NCBI GenBank assembly: GCA_934219025.1
Contig: CAKQDG010000045.1
Location: forward strand, 1-16,432
Source: an uncultured Prevotella sp.
Lineage (GTDB): Bacteria > Bacteroidota > Bacteroidia > Bacteroidales > Bacteroidaceae
Direction: 5' to 3'
DNA: 16,432 nucleotides
Both the position numbers and the translations under genes were made by a program. Below the pieces are notes generated by a model. The model saw only the letters and a program-made list of their open reading frames with translations, searched no databases and had not been told where the DNA came from. Positions within the stretch are counted from its first letter, which is position 1, and each line of letters opens with the position of its first letter. Positions 1 through 7,159 of this stretch are shown one piece after another.

Positions 1-1073
1 ACGTAACTTTAGTCTTAGAGGATGGAACAAAGTTTCATGGCAAGTCATTTGGCTATGATCAGCCGGTGGCAGGTGAAGTAGTGTTCAACACTGCCATGAT
101 GGGCTATCCTGAGAGTCTCACAGATCCGTCATATGCCGGTCAGCTCATGACTCTCACTTATCCGCTTGTAGGCAACTATGGCGTGCCGCCATTCACAGTT
201 GAGGAAAACGGCATTGCTACATTTATGGAGAGTGATAAAATCTATGCTTCGGCAATAATCGTTGCCGACTACAGCGAGCAGTATAGCCACTGGAATGCCG
301 TAGAGTCGCTTGCCGACTGGCTCAAGCGCGAGCATGTGCCGGGCATTACAGGTATTGATACTCGCGAATTGACTAAGGTGTTGCGTGAGCATGGCGTTAT
401 GATGGGCAAGATTCTCTTTGATGACGAGCCGGACAATATTCCAAATGCCGAGTATGAGGGAGTAAACTTCGTAGATAAGGTAAGTTGCAAGGAGATTATT
501 CGCTATAATAAGGGAGCTGGAAAAAAGGTAGTTCTCGTAGACTGTGGCGTTAAGAACAACATCATCCGTTGTCTTATCAACCGCGGTGTTGAGGTAATCC
601 GTGTACCATGGAACTATGACTATACAGATATGGAATTCGACGGCTTGTTTCTTGCCAACGGTCCTGGCGACCCTGATATGTGTGAAGAGGCTGTGAATAT
701 AATCAAGAAGCAGATGGAGCGTAGCGACAAGCCGATATGCGGTATCTGTATGGGCAACCAGCTCCTTGCAAAGGCAGCCGGTGCAACAATCTACAAGCTG
801 AAATACGGCCACCGTTCTCATAACCAGCCAGTGCGTATGGTAGGTACAGACAAATGCTTCGTTACCAGCCAGAACCACGGATATGCCGTTGATGCCAAAA
901 CTCTTGGAAAGGATTGGGAAGAACTGTTTGTAAACATGAACGACGGCAGCAACGAGGGCATCCGCCATAAGGAGAAGCCTTGGTTCTCAAGTCAGTTCCA
1001 TCCAGAGGCATGTTCCGGACCAGTAGACACGGAGTTTATGTTTGACAAGTTTGTTGAAAGTTTGAAGAAATAA
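1..1073 (+). CDS. carA: Carbamoyl-phosphate synthase small (glutaminase) subunit, 5' end cut by window
   Basis: This subunit releases ammonia from glutamine and passes it to CarB for cytosolic carbamoyl-phosphate synthesis, which feeds pyrimidines and arginine. The frame is open from nt 3 to the window edge and reads VTLVLEDGTKFHGKSFGYDQ, a normal CarA beginning, so only a few N-terminal residues are missing. The GTG at nt 66 lies inside the conserved N-terminal domain and is not the start. The N-terminal CPSase domain (MMGYPESLTDPSYAGQ) is followed by a class I glutamine amidotransferase domain. The nucleophile Cys is at nt 747-749 in GICMGNQLL. The catalytic His and Glu are at nt 999-1001 and 1005-1007 in QFHPEA. 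The GNQ replaces the GHQ of E. coli CarA. carB follows 107 nt downstream on the same strand, so an operon is likely. Identity is very secure. Confidence 0.97.
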   Translation, partial: VTLVLEDGTKFHGKSFGYDQPVAGEVVFNTAMMGYPESLTDPSYAGQLMTLTYPLVGNYGVPPFTVEENGIATFMESDKIYASAIIVADYSEQYSHWNAVESLADWLKREHVPGITGIDTRELTKVLREHGVMMGKILFDDEPDNIPNAEYEGVNFVDKVSCKEIIRYNKGAGKKVVLVDCGVKNNIIRCLINRGVEVIRVPWNYDYTDMEFDGLFLANGPGDPDMCEEAVNIIKKQMERSDKPICGICMGNQLLAKAAGATIYKLKYGHRSHNQPVRMVGTDKCFVTSQNHGYAVDAKTLGKDWEELFVNMNDGSNEGIRHKEKPWFSSQFHPEACSGPVDTEFMFDKFVESLKK

Positions 1074-1077
1074 AGCT

Positions 1078-1112
1078 CCACCCCCGACCCCTCCCCGTAG
1101 GGAGGAGAGTGG
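1078..1112. repeat. GC-rich imperfect palindrome between carA and carB
   Basis: A C-rich then G-rich stretch lies just after the carA stop. The core stem CCTCCC (1090-1095) pairs with GGGAGG (1100-1105) around a CGTA loop. An outer CCAC (1078-1081) pairs with GTGG (1109-1112), with mismatches between. No T-run follows, so it is not a classical terminator. It looks like a short intergenic repeat or an RNA-processing or attenuating hairpin in the carAB transcript. The structure is seen directly; its role is unknown. Confidence 0.5.
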
Positions 1113-1180
1113 TATGCAATGTTTAATACAGAAAGGCGAAAGTCAAATTAAACATTAATCACTAAACATTAAAAGCAAAG

Positions 1181-4100
1181 ATGAAAGACGAAAATATAAA
1201 GAAAGTATTGTTGCTCGGTTCGGGTGCCTTGAAAATTGGCGAAGCGGGCGAGTTCGATTACTCCGGTTCGCAGGCTCTGAAGGCCCTCCGTGAAGAAGGG
1301 GTGCAGACGGTTCTCATCAATCCTAACATCGCTACGGTGCAGACTTCAGAAGGAGTTGCAGACCAGATATATTTCCTTCCGGTACAGCCGTATTTTGTAG
1401 AGCGTGTCATTGAGAAGGAGCGTCCAGACGGTATTCTCCTCTCGTTCGGTGGACAGACTGCCCTAAACTGCGGTGTGGAACTGTACAAGAGTGGAGTGCT
1501 TGAGAAATACAATGTAAAGGTGCTTGGTACTCCAGTACAGGCAATCATGGATACAGAAGACCGCGAACTCTTTGTTGAGAAACTCGACGAGATTGACGTT
1601 AAGACAATTAAGAGCGAAGCTTGCGAAAATATAGAACAGACACGTAAGGCTGCCGCCGACCTTGGCTACCCGGTTATCATCCGTGCTGCGTATGCACTTG
1701 GCGGACTTGGTTCCGGTTTTGCTGACAACGAGGAGGAGCTGAACAAACTTGCCGAGAAAGCATTTTCTTTCTCTCCGCAGGTTCTTGTGGAAAAGAGTTT
1801 GAAGGGCTGGAAGGAAATAGAATACGAGGTGGTTCGCGACCGCTATGACAACTGTATCACGGTCTGCAATATGGAGAACTTCGACCCGCTCGGCATACAT
1901 ACCGGCGAGAGTATCGTTATCGCTCCATCTCAGACATTGACAAACTCTGAATATCATAAGTTGCGTGCACTTGCCATAAAGATTATCCGCCATATCGGTA
2001 TCGTTGGCGAGTGTAACGTGCAGTATGCCTTCGACCCTAAGAGCGAGGACTACCGCGTTATTGAGGTGAATGCCCGACTGAGCCGTTCTTCTGCTCTTGC
2101 ATCAAAGGCAACTGGTTATCCTTTGGCATTTGTGGCTGCAAAACTCGGTATGGGATATGGTTTGTTTGAATTGAAAAACTCTGTAACAAAGACTACAAGT
2201 GCATTCTTCGAACCGGCGCTCGACTATGTTGTCTGCAAGATTCCGCGTTGGGACTTGAGCAAGTTCCGCGGTGTTGACAAGGAACTTGGTTCGTCGATGA
2301 AGTCAGTAGGCGAGGTTATGGCAATAGGCCGTAACTTTGAAGAGGCTATACAGAAGGGACTCCGTATGATTGGCCAGGGCATGCACGGATTTGTTGAGAA
2401 CAAGGAACTCAAGATTGACGATATAGATGCCGCTCTGAAAGAGCCAACCGACAAGCGTGTGTTTGTCATCTCAAAGGCTATGCACAAGGGATATACAGTT
2501 GATGATATCCACGAGCTGACGAAGATTGACAAGTGGTTCCTTGAGAAGCTGAAGCATATTATCGACATTGATGAGGCGATGAAGAAATGCAACATCAATA
2601 CTCTCGACAAGGAACTTCTGCGCACGGCAAAGGTGTATGGCTTTACTGACTTCCAGATTGCGCGTGCTGTAGGCTTGGAGCAGGAACTTCACAGTATGGC
2701 AAAGGCAGGACTCGTGGTTCGTCAGCTGCGCAAGAACTATGGCATCTTGCCTGTAGTAAAACAGATAGACACCCTTGCTGCCGAATATCCGGCACAGACA
2801 AATTATCTGTATGTTACATATGCAGGAGTAAAGAGCGACATCACTTTCGAGAATGACCATCGCAGTATCATCGTGCTCGGTTCTGGTGCTTACCGTATCG
2901 GCTCTTCTGTAGAGTTCGACTGGTGTGGTGTGCAGGCGCTCAACACAATTCGCAAGGAGGGATACCGCAGCGTGATGATAAACTATAACCCGGAGACCGT
3001 GTCTACCGACTATGACATGTGCGACCGTCTGTATTTCGATGAGCTTACATTTGAGCGTGTCATGGATATCATCGACCTTGAACAGCCACATGGCGTGATC
3101 GTATCTACTGGCGGACAGATTCCGAACAACCTTGCCATGCGTCTTGACGAGCAGCATGTGAATATCCTCGGCACAAAGGCACAGGATATTGATAATGCCG
3201 AAGACCGTGCCAAGTTCTCGCAGATGCTTACAAACAATGGTATCAATCAGCCGGAATGGAGTGCGCTGACGAGTATGGAAGATATAGACAAGTTTATCAA
3301 GCGAGTTGGCTTCCCTGTACTTGTCCGTCCAAGTTATGTGCTTTCTGGTGCTGCAATGAATGTTTGTTCAAACGAGGATGAGTTGAAGCGCTTCCTTCAG
3401 CTTGCAGCAAATGTCAGCGAGGATCATCCTGTTGTTGTCAGCAAGTTTATCGAGCATGCCAAGGAGATAGAGATGGATGCCGTGGCAAAGGATGGCGAGG
3501 TTATCGCCTATGCCATTTCAGAGCATATCGAGTTTGCCGGCGTTCACTCAGGTGATGCCACAATTCAGTTCCCGCCGCAGAAACTGTATGTAGAGACCGT
3601 GCGCCGCGTGAAGAGGGTGGGGCGTCAGATAGCCAAAGAACTGCATATCAACGGACCGTTCAATATCCAGTTTATGGCTCGCGACAACGATATCCTCGTT
3701 ATCGAGTGTAACCTCCGTGCCAGCCGCTCGTTCCCGTTTGTCAGCAAGGTGCTGAAGATAAACCTCATCGAACTTGCAACCCGAGTGATGCTCGGCCTGC
3801 CGGTGGAGAAGCCAAACAAGAATCTTTTTGACCTCGACTACGTGGGAATCAAGGCTTCGCAGTTCTCTTTCAACCGTCTGCAGAAGGCCGACCCTGTGCT
3901 TGGCGTGGACATGAGTTCTACGGGCGAGGTGGGATGTATCGGCAACGACACAAGTTGTGCTCTTTTGAAGAGTATGCTGTCTGTTGGCCAGCGCATACCT
4001 GAGAAGAATATCCTTCTCTCCACAGGAGGTGCAAAGCAGAAGGCTGATATGCTTGATGCTGCCCAGATGCTCGTGAAACACGGTTATAAACTGTATGCCA

Positions 4101-4411
4101 CAGGTGGTACGAGCAAGTATCTCACAGAGAACGGCATTGAGAATACCCGAGTTCTTTGGCCTTCGGAAGAAGCTGAAGGCGGAGCGCCAAAGGCTCTTGA
4201 GATGCTCCATAATCATGAGATAGACATGGTGGTGAACATTCCTAAGGATTTGACAAGTTCTGAGTTGTCAAACGGTTATAAGATTCGTCGTGCGGCAATC
4301 GACCTTAATGTTCCGCTTATTACCAACAGTCGTTTGGCAAGTGCGTTCATATATGCGTTCTGCACTGTCAAACTTTCTGATATCGAAATAAAAGCTTGGG
4401 GCGAGTATTGA
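1181..4411 (+). CDS. carB: Carbamoyl-phosphate synthase large subunit
   Basis: This cytosolic enzyme makes carbamoyl phosphate from bicarbonate, CarA-derived ammonia and two ATP. The 1076 aa match the usual full length. The protein is an internal duplication. The first carboxyphosphate-forming half starts with VLLLGSGALKIGEAGEFDYSG and contains GGQTALNCG and the ATP-grasp stretch EVNARLSRSSALASKATGYP. The second, carbamate-phosphorylating half starts near residue 563 with IIVLGSGAYRIGSSVEFDW and contains ECNLRASRSFPFVSK. The C-terminal MGS-like allosteric domain (about residues 941-1076) includes LYATGGTSKYL and NIPKDL, where nucleotide effectors bind in relatives. The ATG at 1181 begins just before the first nucleotide-binding fold, and no Shine-Dalgarno is present. 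It probably shares a transcript with carA, and a strong terminator follows. As I recall the sequences, the first half is more like eukaryotic CAD/CPS1 than E. coli CarB. Confidence 0.98.
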   Translation: MKDENIKKVLLLGSGALKIGEAGEFDYSGSQALKALREEGVQTVLINPNIATVQTSEGVADQIYFLPVQPYFVERVIEKERPDGILLSFGGQTALNCGVELYKSGVLEKYNVKVLGTPVQAIMDTEDRELFVEKLDEIDVKTIKSEACENIEQTRKAAADLGYPVIIRAAYALGGLGSGFADNEEELNKLAEKAFSFSPQVLVEKSLKGWKEIEYEVVRDRYDNCITVCNMENFDPLGIHTGESIVIAPSQTLTNSEYHKLRALAIKIIRHIGIVGECNVQYAFDPKSEDYRVIEVNARLSRSSALASKATGYPLAFVAAKLGMGYGLFELKNSVTKTTSAFFEPALDYVVCKIPRWDLSKFRGVDKELGSSMKSVGEVMAIGRNFEEAIQKGLRMIGQGMHGFVENKELKIDDIDAALKEPTDKRVFVISKAMHKGYTVDDIHELTKIDKWFLEKLKHIIDIDEAMKKCNINTLDKELLRTAKVYGFTDFQIARAVGLEQELHSMAKAGLVVRQLRKNYGILPVVKQIDTLAAEYPAQTNYLYVTYAGVKSDITFENDHRSIIVLGSGAYRIGSSVEFDWCGVQALNTIRKEGYRSVMINYNPETVSTDYDMCDRLYFDELTFERVMDIIDLEQPHGVIVSTGGQIPNNLAMRLDEQHVNILGTKAQDIDNAEDRAKFSQMLTNNGINQPEWSALTSMEDIDKFIKRVGFPVLVRPSYVLSGAAMNVCSNEDELKRFLQLAANVSEDHPVVVSKFIEHAKEIEMDAVAKDGEVIAYAISEHIEFAGVHSGDATIQFPPQKLYVETVRRVKRVGRQIAKELHINGPFNIQFMARDNDILVIECNLRASRSFPFVSKVLKINLIELATRVMLGLPVEKPNKNLFDLDYVGIKASQFSFNRLQKADPVLGVDMSSTGEVGCIGNDTSCALLKSMLSVGQRIPEKNILLSTGGAKQKADMLDAAQMLVKHGYKLYATGGTSKYLTENGIENTRVLWPSEEAEGGAPKALEMLHNHEIDMVVNIPKDLTSSELSNGYKIRRAAIDLNVPLITNSRLASAFIYAFCTVKLSDIEIKAWGEY

Positions 4412-4452
4412 TTAGATGATATGTATATAGTATAAGATATATTATTTACTAT

Positions 4453-4490
4453 AAAAGGTGAGGACAATCAAGTTTGGTCCTCACCTTTTT
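4453..4490 (+). terminator. Intrinsic terminator of carAB
   Basis: A perfect 13-bp stem, AAAAGGTGAGGAC (4453-4465) with GTCCTCACCTTTT (4477-4489), closes an 11-nt loop. It runs into a T tract and lies 41 nt after the carB stop. The A tract on the left arm could allow weak function on the other strand too. Confidence 0.9.
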
Positions 4491-4533
4491 CGATTGATGC
4501 GGAATGATATTTGCATGCCGCATGCATATTACG

Positions 4534-4581
4534 AAAAAAAAAGGAAGTCCGGACAACAAGCATCCGAACTTCCCTTTTTTT
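4534..4581 (-). terminator. Terminator of the lipoprotein/beta-barrel unit
   Basis: The inverted repeat pairs GGAAGT (4543-4548) with ACTTCC (4568-4573) and CGGA (4550-4553) with TCCG (4563-4566), with one mismatch between the two helices. It is flanked by nine A on the left and seven T on the right. Read on the minus strand, the hairpin ends in nine T, about 26 nt after the stop codon of the beta-barrel gene. It may act in both directions, because convergent carB transcription meets it from the other side. Confidence 0.85.
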
Positions 4582-4606
4582 ATGTTAATCTTAATCTTTC
4601 GGTTTC

Positions 4607-5503
4607 TTAGAAATAGAAACTCAACGAGAGATTAGCGCCAAGATTCTTTGTGCCAAACTCGAATGAGCTTCCAGATGGCTCCTTGGTATCAGTGTAGTCT
4701 TCCACGCGCTGAGTCTGCACGTTGTAGCCTTCATACTTCTCCCTCTTGCCGTTGTTGTAGGTGTAAACGGCAGAAAGGTTCATCTCTGCACCCAGCGAAA
4801 TGGAAGGGGTGAGGAAATATTCAATGCCGATGGCACCCCAGACGCCAAGGTTGTGATAGGTGGTATTGCCGGAATTGTCGGAAGTCTTTCTTGCGTAAGG
4901 AATGGCAGACGAAATGCGCTGGTAGCCACCGCCCAGTCCGCTGATTGTAGGCTTCTGGTTCAAGTCGGTAATCTTGTTTCCGTATGTGTAGTCTACGCTT
5001 TCCGATTCAAATGCCCATACCAACCCGAAGTCAGTATATGCCTGCAGGCGATGCTTGTTGCTTGTCAGGCGGTATTCAGCGCCTACGGCAAAGCTTGCGC
5101 CAGACGACTTGGTGCTCTGTTTGTCTGTTACCTTAGACTCAGAGAACGGATCCTGCATCTTTGCAGCGTCGTCAGAGGCATAAGCGCGGGCACTTTCGTT
5201 TCTGAACTTCATACCGATATTAGCCTTGATACCCCATTTGTCGGTGAACATGTATTTTCCGGAAATGGTAGTAAGCGGAGCATTCTTTTTGTCGTAAGCC
5301 ACCGGCTCACCGTTAAGATTGTCGAGCTCGTTGTCAGAGCTATTGTTGAAAAGGTTGCCAAGGTAATGGCTCACAGGGTTCAGTCCAACGCTGAGCGCCC
5401 ATGAACCTTCCTGCGGTCCGTAAACCTTTTCGTTTGTTTCCTGTGCGTTAGCCGTAGCAGTAAATGCAAGTGCGGCGGCAGCTATGATAAATGATTTATT
5501 CAT
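4607..5503 (-). CDS. Outer-membrane beta-barrel protein, unnamed family
   Basis: The 298-aa product starts with a Sec signal peptide (about residues 1-20: MNKSFIIAAAALAFTATANA, then Q). The rest alternates polar and hydrophobic residues in amphipathic strands such as SGKYMFTDKWGIKANIGMKF, ASFAVGAEYRL and SISLGAEMNLSAVYTY. It finishes with LGANLSLSFYF, and a terminal aromatic residue on the last strand is the usual outer-membrane barrel signature recognised by the Bam machinery. The repeated acidic or polar loops (for example NNSSDNELDNLNG) would face outward or lie between strands. It starts 21 nt after the stop of the lipoprotein gene on the same strand, so the two are almost certainly co-transcribed. 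No catalytic motif is visible; it could be a small channel, a receptor or a structural barrel. The barrel assignment is strong and the function unknown. Confidence 0.85.
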   Translation of the reverse strand: MNKSFIIAAAALAFTATANAQETNEKVYGPQEGSWALSVGLNPVSHYLGNLFNNSSDNELDNLNGEPVAYDKKNAPLTTISGKYMFTDKWGIKANIGMKFRNESARAYASDDAAKMQDPFSESKVTDKQSTKSSGASFAVGAEYRLTSNKHRLQAYTDFGLVWAFESESVDYTYGNKITDLNQKPTISGLGGGYQRISSAIPYARKTSDNSGNTTYHNLGVWGAIGIEYFLTPSISLGAEMNLSAVYTYNNGKREKYEGYNVQTQRVEDYTDTKEPSGSSFEFGTKNLGANLSLSFYF

Positions 5504-5524
5504 TATTCTAATGATTTAATGATA

Positions 5525-6568
5525 TTACAAACCAAGAGGATTGTTTCTTTCGTAAAGCAGGTTGCCGTTTGAGTCGTAGTCGATATCGTTTCCGATACCC
5601 TTTATTGCATCCCTGTTTGTAGCCGAGAAGCTCTGGATAACTTTTCCGTAATCGTAGGCTACAGAAAGGTTCTTCTCCGAGAGCGACGTATATCCGCCAC
5701 TTGCAGGATTGAAGTAAACGCTTACATCCTGGCTGTGCCAGTTGTATTTCGTGTCTTTGTAGTCAAGATAGTAATGAGTTATAGTTCCTGTAGCGCCGAG
5801 CACTTCGAGGCTTACGAAAGTGTTGCTCATCTGCCAGTTGTCGAAGAGAGTAGCGTTTACAGAGAATTCACCCGTAGCAGATGTTGTTGTCTCATAACGG
5901 AGTTCACGGCCGTTGTCAGCGGCATTGTTAAATGTCAGAACAACCTTTGCATTTGCCTGGCTCTTGTAGTCTGTAGTCAGATATGAGTAACTGCTGTTTA
6001 TTGTGGAATTGATTTTCTCCGCCATTGTTACAACAGTACCCTTTACGGTAGTCTTGATGTTGCGAGAAGCAATCTCCGGCTGCTCCACGCTTGTAAGAGC
6101 CAAATCAACATTGGATGTTCTTCCGTCGCTCACGCTAACGTTTGTTGCAGAAGATGTGCTGTATTTCACTCCACTCACAGTGAGCAGAGAATTGTTGACA
6201 TACTGGGAGTATGTTCCCTCAAAGTCCTTCACGCTGACAGAGGCAACAACATTCTTCACTCCGGCAGGAATCTCGATAGTGTACTGGCCGTTCTCGTCGG
6301 TTGTAGCCTCATACACCTTTGAACCCTGAGCACCGTCAGCATATTCACTGTTGCTCACCTCTACTGTAACCACAGCTCCGCTTGCAGCTACATTTTGCTT
6401 CACGCCGCCCGCGTCGCTCTTTACATAGCCTGGCTGATAAGTAACGCTTCCCTTGATAACGGCCTTTCCCTTGATGTCTCCAAAGTTAAGACTCGACTGG
6501 TCGTCGTCTGAACATGCCGACAATGCCACAACGGCAAGTGTCAGGCACAAATAAAAAAACTTTTTCAT
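5525..6568 (-). CDS. Surface-type lipoprotein with carboxypeptidase-regulatory-like domains
   Basis: The 347-aa product has a type II signal peptide: KK, a hydrophobic stretch, then the lipobox L16-S17-A18-C19. Cleavage would leave a lipidated Cys followed by Ser-Asp-Asp-Asp. Acidic residues just after the Cys resemble the export signal that sends Bacteroidota lipoproteins to the cell surface. Two beta-sandwich segments follow. The first, about residues 33-120, contains AVIKGSVTY and YEATTDENGQYTIEIPAG. The second, about residues 170-262, contains TTVKGTVVTM and ETTTSATGEFSVNATL. The pattern KGxV...T...GxYxI...G is typical of CarboxypepD_reg-like folds, which are usually binding or structural modules. 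It is the first gene of a two-gene unit with the downstream barrel, so the two may form a surface complex. No enzyme motif was seen and the specific function is unknown. Confidence 0.83.
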   Translation of the reverse strand: MKKFFYLCLTLAVVALSACSDDDQSSLNFGDIKGKAVIKGSVTYQPGYVKSDAGGVKQNVAASGAVVTVEVSNSEYADGAQGSKVYEATTDENGQYTIEIPAGVKNVVASVSVKDFEGTYSQYVNNSLLTVSGVKYSTSSATNVSVSDGRTSNVDLALTSVEQPEIASRNIKTTVKGTVVTMAEKINSTINSSYSYLTTDYKSQANAKVVLTFNNAADNGRELRYETTTSATGEFSVNATLFDNWQMSNTFVSLEVLGATGTITHYYLDYKDTKYNWHSQDVSVYFNPASGGYTSLSEKNLSVAYDYGKVIQSFSATNRDAIKGIGNDIDYDSNGNLLYERNNPLGL

Positions 6569-6706
6569 TTTGATAAATTTTGAATGAATAATTGTGTTCC
6601 TTTTACCCTATCTGACTGTTAATTCTCTCTCATCTCATGGTCTAATTATTAGGGTATAATCATTTGTTCTCTGTCAGAATCAGTTCCATAAAATGTTTTA
6701 CAACTG

Positions 6707-6714
6707 CAAATGTA
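6707..6714 (-). promoter_or_regulatory. Probable -7 box for the lipoprotein/barrel unit
   Basis: On the minus strand the sequence reads TACATTTG, which fits the Bacteroidota -7 consensus TAnnTTTG. The expected -33 TTTG is not clear; the nearest candidate is a TTTA. The leader to the lipoprotein start would be about 130 nt. Confidence 0.5.
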
Positions 6715-6864
6715 TAAAAAATGTTTTCGGGGAGGGTAAACCAATGGTTAAATAGTCTTAATTAAGAAAACAAATCTGTGTAAAAGGTATTTTTCACATT
6801 GTGCAATTCTATGATTGTCGTCTCTGACTATAGCAAATAATCATAATCACCTTATTATATATGA

Positions 6865-6904
6865 CAGAATGGCGGTACCAAAATCGAAAAGCATTCTGGT
6901 ACCG
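6865..6904. repeat. Nested inverted repeats around two GGTACC sites
   Basis: CAGAATG (6865-6871) is the exact inverse of CATTCTG (6892-6898), and CGGTACC (6873-6879) is the exact inverse of GGTACCG (6898-6904). GGTACC followed by A or G and then AAA also repeats directly 24 nt apart. The arrangement suits dimeric regulator binding. No T-run follows, and no function is shown. Confidence 0.5.
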
Positions 6905-6911
6905 AAAGTGC

Positions 6912-6945
6912 AGCTATGCTATACTCCAATTGAAGCTATGCTATA
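6912..6945. repeat. Tandem 12-bp direct repeat, AGCTATGCTATA, 22-nt period
   Basis: Identical 12-mers AGCTATGCTATA occur at 6912-6923 and 6934-6945. The 22-nt start-to-start spacing is close to two turns of B-DNA, which would place both copies on the same face. They lie about 70-100 nt upstream of the predicted -35-region element of the adhesin gene, a position suited to an activator or repressor. Confidence 0.6.
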
Positions 6946-7012
6946 ACAATGGTATACTGATGCTTCACTTATGAATATATACTGCAAAATTCTACATATT
7001 TTGTCGTTTTGT

Positions 7013-7043
7013 ATTGATTGTTCTAATTTTTGTGCTACCTTTG
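7013..7043 (+). promoter_or_regulatory. Promoter of the adhesin-like gene
   Basis: ATTG at 7013-7016 is followed after 19 nt by TACCTTTG at 7036-7043. This matches the Bacteroidota arrangement TTTG-(19-21)-TAnnTTTG with one mismatch in the -33 box. Transcription would begin near 7050, giving a leader of about 110 nt. The site lies downstream of the ATG at 6971 and so supports translation from 7160. Confidence 0.72.
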
Positions 7044-7159
7044 CACTTGGCAGTCGGCATTTAGAAACATCATTCAAAAAAATGCCGTGTTCTGCTGTTA
7101 ATTTGCAATATTGTTACATAACAACATCATCAATATTTCCTAACCAAAAGTTTTTGCTT

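Larger units (their letters stand above)
6569..7159. other. Divergent intergenic region with promoters and repeats
   Basis: This 591-nt gene-free stretch separates the minus-strand lipoprotein unit from the plus-strand adhesin gene. It holds a -7 box for each direction, a nested pair of inverted repeats around two GGTACC sites (6865-6904), and a 12-bp tandem direct repeat (6912-6945). The open frame continues upstream of the adhesin start to an ATG at 6971. That part is low in coding character and contains the predicted promoter, so it is treated as non-coding. Confidence 0.7.

Noticed and set aside
129..968. 279-codon open frame antisense to carA
   Set aside because: carA is certain on the other strand. 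The antisense translation has no family motif and is a by-product of codon usage.
3548..4216. 222-codon open frame antisense to carB
   Set aside because: It lies wholly inside the second half of carB, which shows conserved motifs throughout. The antisense product resembles nothing.
4853..5404. 183-codon open frame antisense to the beta-barrel gene
   Set aside because: The opposite strand has a signal peptide, barrel strands and a terminal aromatic. The antisense frame lacks any such feature.
6971..7159. Upstream in-frame extension of the adhesin-like gene
   Set aside because: The predicted promoter (7013-7043) lies within it, and a typical signal peptide starts at the ATG at 7160, so the extension is very likely untranslated.
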